64,000 bases of DNA, from the NCBI RefSeq assembly GCF_007673525.1, contig NZ_VDZU01000002.1, positions 94,175 through 158,174 on the forward strand, in the 5' to 3' direction. A program made the translations under genes and the position numbers. This document shows, piece by piece, positions 32,870-40,681 of the stretch (position 1 is its first letter; each line of letters starts with the position of its first letter). Origin of the DNA: Fictibacillus phosphorivorans. GTDB taxonomy: Bacteria > Bacillota > Bacilli > Bacillales > Fictibacillaceae. A model generated the notes under the pieces. The model did not search any database. It had not been told where the DNA came from and saw only the letters and a program-made list of their open reading frames with translations.

Positions 32870-32946
32870 TACTTCCAAAACCAACAAAGTACACCAAAAC
32901 ATCTTTTTAATAAGAATTCCTGTAAAGCTCCCTATTTAAACCACAT

Positions 32947-32978
32947 AAAAAACAGGCTGCTACAAACAGCCTGTTCAA
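32947..32978 (-). terminator. Terminator after the alanine symporter gene
   Basis: AACAGGCTG and CAGCCTGTT around CTACAAA, with TTTTTT on the minus strand. Confidence 0.9.
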
Positions 32979-32987
32979 AATCAATTA

Positions 32988-34466
32988 TTATGATACTTTC
33001 TCTTCATTATTACCTTGTGCTTCCTTATATCCGCCTTCCCAATACTCTGCATTCTTAATGCCTAGTTTGGTTGAATCGAAAACAGGATCAAGCCCCGCTT
33101 TCTTCTGTTCCTCGTAATCTTTTAAAACACGAAGTGCAGGCTTTGCTAGTATGAGTATGGCAATTAAGTTCAGCCAAACCATGATTCCTAGACCAAGATC
33201 TCCTAGCGCCCAAGCTAAGTCTGCAGTTTTCACAGCCCCGTAATACGTTGTTCCTAACAAAACAATCTTAAGCAAGAACATTGGGATTTTGTTATTACGG
33301 CCTCTCATGAGGTAGGCGATATTCGTTTCCGCAATATAGTAATACGCCATAATCGTTGTAAAAGCAAAGAAAAATAGGGAAACTGCTACAAAACCTGAAC
33401 CGAATCCAGGAAGCACTGATTCAATCGCCTCTTGTGTAAAAGCTGTACCCGCTTCTACGTTAGGAATGTTCTCGACAATAAACGACTTGTCCGCTTCATT
33501 TTGAACGTTGTACATGCCTGTAAAGAGAATCATGAATGCTGTTGCAGTACATACCAGCCAAGTGTCAATGTATACAGAGAATGCTTGTACCAGTCCTTGT
33601 TTGGCAGGATGCGATACTTCTGCAGCTGCAGCTGGGTGAGCCCCAGTACCTTGACCCGCTTCGTTTGAATAGATTCCACGCTTAACGCCCCACATGATCG
33701 CTGAACCTACAATCCCTCCAAATGCTGAATCAAAAGAGAACGCGCTTCTGAAAATTAAAGAAAGGACTTCAGGAATCTGAGGGATATGAAAAGCAACGAT
33801 GATTAGTGAAACAAGCACATAACCAATTGCCATAAATGGAACAACATACTGTGCTACATTGGCAATCCTTTTAACACCACCAAAAATAATAGCGGCTAAT
33901 ATCACAACTAAGAAAATACCCGTTATGGATGGATTGATGTTAAAAGCATTATCAAGTCCTGCAGCAATTGAGTTAGATTGGATACCTGGCATAAGCAGCG
34001 CCATAGCAGCTAGAGCGGATACCGCAAAAATGATTCCGTACCATTTCCACCCGATGCCTTTTTCAATATAATAAGCAGGACCACCTCGGTACTCCCCGTC
34101 CTGTTTTACTTTATAAACTTGCGCAAGTGCTGATTCAACAAAAGCACTTGATGCACCGATAAACGCGATCATCCACATCCAGAAAACCGCACCAGGGCCA
34201 CCAAAGCCGATCGCTGTAGCTGTTCCTGCAATGTTACCTGTTCCTACTCGGCCAGATAACGCAATCGCCAAAGCTTGGAATGAAGAAACCCCCGCTTTAG
34301 AACTTTTTCCTTCCATCATAAGTTTGATCATTTCTTTAAAGTGACGAACTTGCAAAAATCTCGTTAAAATTGAAAATAATAGCCCTACGCCTAAACAAAA
34401 ATAAATCATCGGCTGACTCCATAGAATCGCCACTGCATCTCCTACAAACGTTTCAAAGCTGTTCAA
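32988..34466 (-). CDS. Sodium:alanine (or glycine/glutamine) symporter, AGCS family
   Basis: 492-residue sodium-coupled amino acid importer with about eleven helices. AGCS signatures: ALSGRVGTGNIAGTATAIGFGGPGAVFWMW near residue 68, YRGGPAYYIEKG, and GIYSNEAGQGTGAHPAAAAEVSHPAKQGL around residue 268. Similar to AlsT/YrbD of B. subtilis. It starts at TTG behind GGGGGT and has its own promoter with a palindrome and its own terminator. Alanine, glycine or glutamine could be the substrate. Confidence 0.88.
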   Translation of the reverse strand: MNSFETFVGDAVAILWSQPMIYFCLGVGLLFSILTRFLQVRHFKEMIKLMMEGKSSKAGVSSFQALAIALSGRVGTGNIAGTATAIGFGGPGAVFWMWMIAFIGASSAFVESALAQVYKVKQDGEYRGGPAYYIEKGIGWKWYGIIFAVSALAAMALLMPGIQSNSIAAGLDNAFNINPSITGIFLVVILAAIIFGGVKRIANVAQYVVPFMAIGYVLVSLIIVAFHIPQIPEVLSLIFRSAFSFDSAFGGIVGSAIMWGVKRGIYSNEAGQGTGAHPAAAAEVSHPAKQGLVQAFSVYIDTWLVCTATAFMILFTGMYNVQNEADKSFIVENIPNVEAGTAFTQEAIESVLPGFGSGFVAVSLFFFAFTTIMAYYYIAETNIAYLMRGRNNKIPMFLLKIVLLGTTYYGAVKTADLAWALGDLGLGIMVWLNLIAILILAKPALRVLKDYEEQKKAGLDPVFDSTKLGIKNAEYWEGGYKEAQGNNEEKVS

Positions 34467-34510
34467 AACTTTACCCCCTTGTATTTGACTGAAAATTTTC
34501 TCTATTTGTA

Positions 34511-34539
34511 ATTATAAGATAAATCATATATGATTACAA
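34511..34539 (-). promoter_or_regulatory. Promoter of the alanine symporter gene with a 14-bp palindrome
   Basis: TTGTAA (34534-34539), 17 nt, TATAAT (34511-34516) read leftward. The spacer contains the perfect palindrome AATCATATATGATT (34522-34535). A wider ATTTGTAAT...ATTACAAAT inverted repeat encloses the promoter. Both suggest binding of a dimeric regulator. Confidence 0.65.
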
Positions 34540-34723
34540 ATTGTGACTAGAAACGCCAAAATCATTTACGGTTTTTTCTTATTATGAAGTTAGTCATGGT
34601 AAGAAAACAAGATAAAATTCTTTCCAGTATGGACATTTGTATCTTTTGTCGTGTACAGTTCCTAGTTGAATCTCAAAAATCCAGAAAAAAATAGTAGAAT
34701 ATAAGTATGAAAAATTGTGCAAC

Positions 34724-34753
34724 AAAAAAACCATCTGATGACCAGATGGTTTA
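34724..34753 (-). terminator. Terminator of the ThrE-type exporter genes
   Basis: AAACCATCTG and CAGATGGTTT stem with ATGAC in the loop; TTTTTTT on the minus strand. Confidence 0.85.
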
Positions 34754-34768
34754 AAAACTGTCTATTAT

Positions 34769-35224
34769 TTAGTGCGTTTTGTTTACAATCGTCTTAAGCT
34801 TTGATTTCCGGATAATCTGGTTGATGACTTCAGAGAAAACAAGACCAATAGCTATACTCCCTGAGATCATAAAGGCTTTTGCAGCTAGATTAATGGCGAG
34901 ATTATAATCATTCTCGACGAAGCTTCTCATCGCATTGTATGCAATACCCCCGGGTACTAAAGGAATGATGCCAGCTACACTATATATAATAACGGGTGTC
35001 TTATACTTTTTGGCAAAGTATTGTGAGGCGATAGCGATCGTAAACGATGCGATAACTGTTGCTAACACCATGTCTACCCCATTTGTTTCTAATAAGAAGT
35101 AGAAGATCCACCCGATCATTCCTACTAGACCACAGTGAAAAAGGGAGCGTTTTGGACCATTAAAAATGATAACAAACGCTGCTGACGCAATAAAACTCGT
35201 AATAATCTGTTCAACAATTGTCAT
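34769..35224 (-). CDS. ThrE-type exporter, small membrane subunit (YjjB/ThrE_2 domain)
   Basis: 151 residues, five predicted helices. The conserved segment VAGIIPLVPGGIAYNAMRSFVENDYNLAI is the hallmark of the C-terminal half (ThrE_2, DUF3815) of threonine/serine exporters. Many firmicutes, as here, encode the two halves as separate genes. The ATG follows AAGGAG and lies 15 nt after the partner gene. Substrate of this pair is unproven; serine, threonine or dicarboxylates have been reported for relatives. Confidence 0.82.
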   Translation of the reverse strand: MTIVEQIITSFIASAAFVIIFNGPKRSLFHCGLVGMIGWIFYFLLETNGVDMVLATVIASFTIAIASQYFAKKYKTPVIIYSVAGIIPLVPGGIAYNAMRSFVENDYNLAINLAAKAFMISGSIAIGLVFSEVINQIIRKSKLKTIVNKTH

Positions 35225-35239
35225 CGTGAACGCTCCTTC

Positions 35240-36001
35240 TTAAAAAAATGAAAAGATAACAGCAATTCCTGCACCTATCGCAAATGCTGTTAAAAAAGCA
35301 TCTGCGCCTTTAGCCAGTCCAGAAATAAGGTGCCCTGCCATTAAATCACGAACAGCATTCGTAATCAGCAACCCCGGTACCAAAGGCATAACGGACCCAA
35401 TAATTATCTTGTCCAACTCACCGCCTATCCCTGTCGAAACAAAGAAGAGAGCTTGTAATCCAATTAAAAGGGAGGCAGAAAACTCTGAGAAAAATTTTAT
35501 CGGGACAAGCTGGTGAAAATACAGCAAGGACAAGAACCCAAGTCCACCTGTTATAAAAGCCGGGAAAAAGTCTCTCCATTCTCCTTGAAACATGATTAAG
35601 AAACAGCCTGAAGAGACAGCTGCTGCTAAAACATGGATCCATAGAGAATAAGGAGAACCTGATTCACCGATCTTTTTTAACTCTTTATATGCTTGTTCAA
35701 TCGTAAATTCACCAGCACTGATCCTACGTGATATACCATTCACTTGAGCTACCTTTTCTAGATCTGTTGTCCGTTCAACGATCCGAATCAACTTTGTCTT
35801 CGTTGGCTCGTTACCCTCTACAGAAAAAAGAATGCCCGTTGGTGTTACATAGGGATGTGATTGATAAGCACCAAAAGAAGAAGCGATACGCATCATCGTA
35901 TCCTCTACCCGGTACGTTTCTGCTCCGCTTTGCAGCATAATTTTGCCTGCTAATAAACAGACTGCCATGATATCGTAGGTTTCTTGTTTCTCCATTTCCA
36001 T
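35240..36001 (-). CDS. ThrE-type exporter, large subunit (YjjP/DUF1212 domain)
   Basis: 253 residues. A cytoplasmic N-terminal part (residues 1-120) has LLAGKIMLQSGAETYRVEDTMMRIASSFG and YVTPTGILFSV, then about five helices with SVMPLVPGLLITNAVRDLMAGHLISGLAKGADAFLTA, the ThrE signature. First gene of a two-gene unit with the ThrE_2 subunit. ATG behind GGAGAG. Confidence 0.83.
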   Translation of the reverse strand: MEMEKQETYDIMAVCLLAGKIMLQSGAETYRVEDTMMRIASSFGAYQSHPYVTPTGILFSVEGNEPTKTKLIRIVERTTDLEKVAQVNGISRRISAGEFTIEQAYKELKKIGESGSPYSLWIHVLAAAVSSGCFLIMFQGEWRDFFPAFITGGLGFLSLLYFHQLVPIKFFSEFSASLLIGLQALFFVSTGIGGELDKIIIGSVMPLVPGLLITNAVRDLMAGHLISGLAKGADAFLTAFAIGAGIAVIFSFF

Positions 36002-36142
36002 TAAGCATACTCTCCAATATATTACTTACCATCATTCTACCCAAAAGTAGAGCGTTAATATTTTTACAGTTTAACTGATTGTGACTGAATTCGGCAATGG
36101 AGTTGAACAAGTTTACAGATGTTACTACAATAAATTCATAAG

Positions 36143-36304
36143 TTAGTCACCATACACATCAAATAAATAGCGAAAATAATCCTGCTTGTCCTGTTTCTTT
36201 TTGGGGAGCACACTTTTTTCGTGAAGTGAAATAGTAAACCATGAAAGGTATAGAATAGAGACACACATGAAAATAAGACTGACGATGCCGGTTAATATCA
36301 CCAC
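36143..36304 (-). CDS. Small single-span membrane protein (53 residues)
   Basis: A GTG start at 36304 lies 7 nt after a full AGGAGGT site. The protein is an N-terminal helix (VVILTGIVSLIFMCVSILYL) followed by a polar tail with KSVLPKKKQDKQDYFRYLFDVYGD. It is divergent from the LacI-family regulator and separated by only 90 bp, so the regulator's palindrome at 36345-36358 could control both. Family unknown; the ribosome site and continuous hydrophobic segment are the support. Confidence 0.55.
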   Translation of the reverse strand: MVILTGIVSLIFMCVSILYLSWFTISLHEKSVLPKKKQDKQDYFRYLFDVYGD

Positions 36305-36319
36305 AAGGCATACCTCCTT

Positions 36320-36358
36320 TTGTATATATGCAAAGGGTATGGTATGAAACGCGTTTCA
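36320..36358 (+). promoter_or_regulatory. Promoter and palindromic operator of the LacI-family gene
   Basis: TTGTAT (36320-36325), 17 nt, TATGAA (36343-36348). The perfect palindrome TGAAACGCGTTTCA (36345-36358) overlaps the -10 and the start of transcription. LacI-family proteins commonly repress their own genes from such sites, so autoregulation is likely. Confidence 0.65.
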
Positions 36359-36394
36359 GAGCAAGAAAAACTTTTGAAGAGAAAAGGTGAAGGC

Positions 36395-37357
36395 ATGACC
36401 AATATTAGAGATATAGCGAAGTTGGCTGGTGTTTCTGTTACGACAGTCTCTCGTGTAATCAATAATCATCCATATGTTAGCGAGGAAAAAGCATCTGCTG
36501 TAAAAGCTGCTATGAAAAAATTTAACTATCACCGTAACATTAACGCCGTTCATTTGAGCAAAGGAAAAACTCATCTAATCGGTGTAGTTGTTCCGTTCTC
36601 TTACCATCCTTACTTTGGTCTTTTGATTGAAGGAATCGCGAATGCCGCATTAGATCATAATTATAAGCTTGTTCTTATTCAAACGAACTATGAAGAAACA
36701 AAAGAAATGGAAGCTTTGAGGATGCTTGAAGACAAGCAGATCGATGCACTGATTATCTGTTCGAGGATCTGTGCATGGCACGTCATTGAAAGTTATAGCG
36801 TGTATGGCCCTATCGTCCTTTGTGAAGATTCAAGAAACAATAAGATTTCCTCTACATTTATTGATCATTATAAAACATTTACCATGGCTCTCCATTATTT
36901 ATACAAAAAAGGGCATCAACAGATCGGCTATACGATCGGGAGGCAGACAGGTACTAACAGCAGCCAGAGAGATGCTGCTTATAAAGATTTCTTAACAAGC
37001 AAGGCTCTAAGTTATGAACCAAGTTACATCTTCACAAATCGTTTTGATGTTGAAGATGGTGTTAACGTAGCAGAGCATCTATTGGACATGAAAAATCGTC
37101 CGACCGCTCTACTTGTCACAAGCGATCAAGTAGCCGCTGGAATCCTGACAGGTTGCAGAGAAAACGGCCTAGCCGTTCCAGACGACCTCGCAATCATGAG
37201 CTTTGATAATCAACCCATCTCAAGGGTTATGCATATTACAACACTTGAGATCCCTTTTGTTGAAGTAGGAGAAAAACTTTTTCAGCAAGCAATGAATGGT
37301 CAGGAAGCAGCACATGAAGAGGTTCAGGTACGATTGATCGAGCGAAAGACGGTTTAA
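36395..37357 (+). CDS. LacI/GalR-family transcriptional regulator (CcpB-like)
   Basis: 320-residue repressor. The N-terminal helix-turn-helix and hinge helix (TNIRDIAKLAGVSVTTVSRVINNHPYVSEEKASAVKAAMKKFNYHRNINAVHLSKG) is followed by a periplasmic-binding-protein fold ligand domain (IGVVVPFSYHPYFGLLIEGI, ALLVTSDQVAAGILTGCRENG, AIMSFDNQPISRV). The ATG at 36395 follows AAGGTGA; a longer in-frame form back to 36320 is disfavoured. Sequence pattern is closest to B. subtilis CcpB. No sugar catabolic operon is adjacent, so the targets are probably elsewhere. Confidence 0.88.
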   Translation: MTNIRDIAKLAGVSVTTVSRVINNHPYVSEEKASAVKAAMKKFNYHRNINAVHLSKGKTHLIGVVVPFSYHPYFGLLIEGIANAALDHNYKLVLIQTNYEETKEMEALRMLEDKQIDALIICSRICAWHVIESYSVYGPIVLCEDSRNNKISSTFIDHYKTFTMALHYLYKKGHQQIGYTIGRQTGTNSSQRDAAYKDFLTSKALSYEPSYIFTNRFDVEDGVNVAEHLLDMKNRPTALLVTSDQVAAGILTGCRENGLAVPDDLAIMSFDNQPISRVMHITTLEIPFVEVGEKLFQQAMNGQEAAHEEVQVRLIERKTV

Positions 37358-37363
37358 CATAAA

Positions 37364-37421
37364 AAGAAAGCTAGCACTTTGAAGGGGTTAGATTCACCTC
37401 GAAAGAGCTAGCTTTTTTATT
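37364..37421. terminator. Bidirectional terminator between the LacI gene and essA
   Basis: AAAGCTAGC and GCTAGCTTT with a 31-nt loop; A-run and T-run on either side serve the convergent genes. Confidence 0.75.
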
Positions 37422-37920
37422 AAGGATGACTGTTTATTGTTGTTATGTTTTTTCTCATACCAGGTATGAGTAGCGCTAATAATAACGCAACGCCTAGAAT
37501 GATTAAGGCAGAATAGATCACCGATATTGAAAATCCTGTTGTATCCTTATTCTGCTCTTCCCCATCATCGACAGCTGATAGATTATCTTCTCTTCCAGCA
37601 GCGAATAGTCCCATCGTTTTAGCTTTAGATGCCGTACTATTATCCACCTTAACAGATTGATCAAACAATCCTTCTTGCAAATCTTCCAATTGGTTATCTG
37701 CCGTCTTCGTAAACGTTAAATCCTTCTGCTCTTCCGGAAGACGCTTTTTCTTTCCAGACAGTGATTCCTCTTGGAGATATTCTGTGCTCTCTTTAATCTG
37801 ATTTTCTTCATATAGATTTGGTGCTAATTCTTTAATGCTTGCACCTGCAAACACTGTTTCTGGTCCAAGACATACAAGAAATAGAATGATGATCAATAAA
37901 GTTTTTTTAATAAGCTTCAT
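37420..37920 (-). CDS. essA: Type VII secretion protein EssA
   Basis: Membrane component of the firmicute T7SS. From the ATG at 37920, which overlaps the esaA reading frame by 14 nt, the protein has 166 residues: a signal-like helix (LIKKTLLIIILFLVCLGPETVFAG), a polar extracytoplasmic domain of about 100 residues and a C-terminal helix (ISVIYSALIILGVALLLALLIPG). A longer in-frame start at 37974 would add a non-signal extension and has no better ribosome site. Position as last gene after esaA matches Bacillus T7SS loci. Confidence 0.83.
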   Translation of the reverse strand: MKLIKKTLLIIILFLVCLGPETVFAGASIKELAPNLYEENQIKESTEYLQEESLSGKKKRLPEEQKDLTFTKTADNQLEDLQEGLFDQSVKVDNSTASKAKTMGLFAAGREDNLSAVDDGEEQNKDTTGFSISVIYSALIILGVALLLALLIPGMRKNITTINSHP

Positions 37921-40681
37921 GCGCCTGATCCGTATTTGTTTTCTTAGATGGTTTCTTCCATAATTGAACGGCATATGGAATTAACGACAATACGACAATT
38001 AATCCAACTAAGAAGAAACAGCCTATCAAATAATCATTATCCGCACCATATTGTATGGACAGATATACAGCAGACATTGGATCTTCATATTGGAAGTTAG
38101 GTGCTGCTAGAGCAAGTAATGGGCTAACAAAGAATAAGATTAGACCTACACTAGCAATCCATCCAATAAATTGACCAACATTAAACGCTGAGCGTACTAA
38201 GGTTGATGCAGCTGTAAGTAATAGTATTGTGAAAACAGAAAACTGAATCGAATTTGTATTTGATAATGAGTAGATCTCTAACCCAAACAAACTAATAACA
38301 AGACCTACGATCAAGTTCAACAACCCGAAAACTGAATTTTTCACTAAAAATGGAAGCGGGCTAAAATAGTAACTGAAATAGCCTATTAGTAAACTACTGA
38401 TTAAAATGACGATAAGAATTGCCACTGGCGGTACAGCTTTAACTGCTTGTGAATCTACCTGTGGATTATCACCCGAAACTTTTAATGGATTAGCTAAGTA
38501 ATCATATACATACCCATTACTTTGCCCATCTAAGTAAGTATTACCGAGTACATCAAATACATCATCTCTTACTAACTTGGTAGATTCTACATTTGTTGTC
38601 CATTTCTCATTTAAGACACTTGCATCGTTCTGTACACTGCTTACTTTTGTTTGTAGATCACCTGTATAATTTACGACTGATGTTTGTCTTTCACTCAAAG
38701 AGTCCATTAAAGTATCAATCATACTAATCTCTTGACTGATGCTTTGCTGATTTGTTACTAACAAAGAACCTTCCCCAGCTTGTTCAGGTTCACTCATTTG
38801 CATCTCTTGTAACTTTACTAATACAGTATTTGCACTTTCTTCAATTGAACCGATGTCACTCATTAATGCTTGCTGTTGGTCTTCTAATGTAAGTTGATAA
38901 TTCTCTTTAAACTGAGAAAACGAATTCCCTAATCCTTCCATCTCCTCTTGTGTAGTTGGGAATGAACCATTTACAGCATCCCACTTCTCTTGTTCTTCAC
39001 CATTCACACCCAAAGTCTGTTCTACTCTCTTATTAAAATCTTCATTAGCTAGTACAGTTTCCTTATTATCATTCTCAGCCCCCACTAAGGTCGCGTGATA
39101 GTCAGAAAGTAAAGCATAGTAGGCAAGGGTACCATCAAAAGAGTTAATTGTAAGAGGTGTACTAAACAGACCTGCAAGACTATTGTTTAAACCTAAAATT
39201 TCTTGTTCTTTTTTATTGATTTGTTTATATAGATTGAAAAACTCATCATTCAACGAACTTGTGTTAATCACATTCTGATAGTTAGAAAGAAGTTGATCGT
39301 AAGCAATTTTTAACTTATCGTACTCCTGCTTCCAACCAGACTGATTGGATTTTGACTCAATCTTTCCTTTGACTGCAATTACTCGGTTATTTAAGTTCGT
39401 TAATTCATTTATTGCTTTATTAACATTTTCGGGTTTAGGATCCGGAACAAGCTTTAACATCTCAATGATCTCTGAAGTTTTTTGGCTAATTAATTGTAAT
39501 TCGCCTAATTCTTCAGTAAGATCTGCTGGATTCGGCTGACCAGGAGTGCCTGGTGTTCCAGGTTGTCCACCACCACCTGGATTACCTCCACCTACTTGAC
39601 CACGAGTTGCTTTTATCTTCTCTTCTAACTTAGCTAGTGTTGATTGTTTCTGCTGAAGGATAAAGGCATCTAGTAAATCGTTGTGGATAACCTTCATATC
39701 AGTTATTTGACGTTCAACTTGTTTCATTCTCTCGTCGTTTAGATTAGCAATAGACTGATTATTTCCTTCCAGTAAGTCGTTCATAGAATTCATACTCGTT
39801 ACAAAATAATCACCTTGTTCACGGAAGTACTGGTTGGTTTCAGCTTGTTTATTAACTAAGCTTTCCTTACCTGCCTGAATGGATTGTAGATTTGTTTGCT
39901 GAGCTTCTCCTAATAGAAGCTGTTGCTCAGATTGATAGTTTTTATACTGTTCAACATAGGTAACAAAAGACGTTAAATTTTGCTCAAATTGCTTTAGATT
40001 ATTACTTCCTTGTGCAGACGAATCGTCCGCTTGCTTCATACTTGATTGAAGCTGAACGAGCATATCTTTTTGTCTTTCTAGCTCTCCAGCAAGTTCACCA
40101 GAACTAGGCTTATAAAAACTAATCATGGTTGTTTGGAATTCAATCTCTTTCTCCAATATACGGTCAAACTCTGTTCTAACCTTTTTCATATCTTGAGAGA
40201 CATAGTTCCAATAAAGCGATGTCATTTGTTTATTTAATCGATTACCTGCATAATCCAGTTCACGTAATATTTTTTCTTTATTTACAGCAGTTAACTGCGA
40301 TTGAACTGTATATTGAAAATCAGCTTTAGTAGGCTGCTTTTCATCATATGTCATAACATTAGAAGTAAAGTTTGAAGGAATATAAACAACAGCATCATAT
40401 TTCTTGTTTTTAAGACCGCTATCTGCTGCACTTCTGCTGATAACTGTGTACTTATAGTCGGATCCGTCTTTTAGAATAGCTGGAACTTCCCTGCCTAACT
40501 GTAATTGATTCTCCTCTTCTTCTGAACCGAGATCTTCATTTACAATTGCTATAGAACGGGTCCCGTTAGCTTTTACTTCCATAGGATTCTCTCCCAAAAA
40601 GTTCATAAACAGTTGGGGGAATACTAGAATAATAGCCACAGCCAGAAGCATCTTTATCCTATATTTCCATGAGTTCATCAT
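37907..40681 (-). CDS. esaA: Type VII secretion protein EsaA (YueB family)
   Basis: Polytopic T7SS membrane protein, 924 residues (B. subtilis YueB, the SPP1 phage receptor, has about 1076). One N-terminal helix (MLLAVAIILVFPQLFMNFLG), a long extracellular coiled-coil-rich domain (about residues 35-760) and five or six C-terminal helices from about 765. Near residue 370 lies an unusual Gly/Pro linker, GGGNPGGGGQPGTPGTPGQP. The start overlaps the essC stop (ATGA). By analogy with YueB the ectodomain is expected to cross the cell wall. Confidence 0.92.
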   Translation of the reverse strand: MMNSWKYRIKMLLAVAIILVFPQLFMNFLGENPMEVKANGTRSIAIVNEDLGSEEEENQLQLGREVPAILKDGSDYKYTVISRSAADSGLKNKKYDAVVYIPSNFTSNVMTYDEKQPTKADFQYTVQSQLTAVNKEKILRELDYAGNRLNKQMTSLYWNYVSQDMKKVRTEFDRILEKEIEFQTTMISFYKPSSGELAGELERQKDMLVQLQSSMKQADDSSAQGSNNLKQFEQNLTSFVTYVEQYKNYQSEQQLLLGEAQQTNLQSIQAGKESLVNKQAETNQYFREQGDYFVTSMNSMNDLLEGNNQSIANLNDERMKQVERQITDMKVIHNDLLDAFILQQKQSTLAKLEEKIKATRGQVGGGNPGGGGQPGTPGTPGQPNPADLTEELGELQLISQKTSEIIEMLKLVPDPKPENVNKAINELTNLNNRVIAVKGKIESKSNQSGWKQEYDKLKIAYDQLLSNYQNVINTSSLNDEFFNLYKQINKKEQEILGLNNSLAGLFSTPLTINSFDGTLAYYALLSDYHATLVGAENDNKETVLANEDFNKRVEQTLGVNGEEQEKWDAVNGSFPTTQEEMEGLGNSFSQFKENYQLTLEDQQQALMSDIGSIEESANTVLVKLQEMQMSEPEQAGEGSLLVTNQQSISQEISMIDTLMDSLSERQTSVVNYTGDLQTKVSSVQNDASVLNEKWTTNVESTKLVRDDVFDVLGNTYLDGQSNGYVYDYLANPLKVSGDNPQVDSQAVKAVPPVAILIVILISSLLIGYFSYYFSPLPFLVKNSVFGLLNLIVGLVISLFGLEIYSLSNTNSIQFSVFTILLLTAASTLVRSAFNVGQFIGWIASVGLILFFVSPLLALAAPNFQYEDPMSAVYLSIQYGADNDYLIGCFFLVGLIVVLSLIPYAVQLWKKPSKKTNTDQAHEAY

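Noticed and set aside
36345..36358. Canonical CcpA cre site upstream of the LacI-family gene
   Set aside because: Half-sites TGAAACG/CGTTTCA differ from the cre centre (GCGC order); autoregulation by the gene's own product is simpler.
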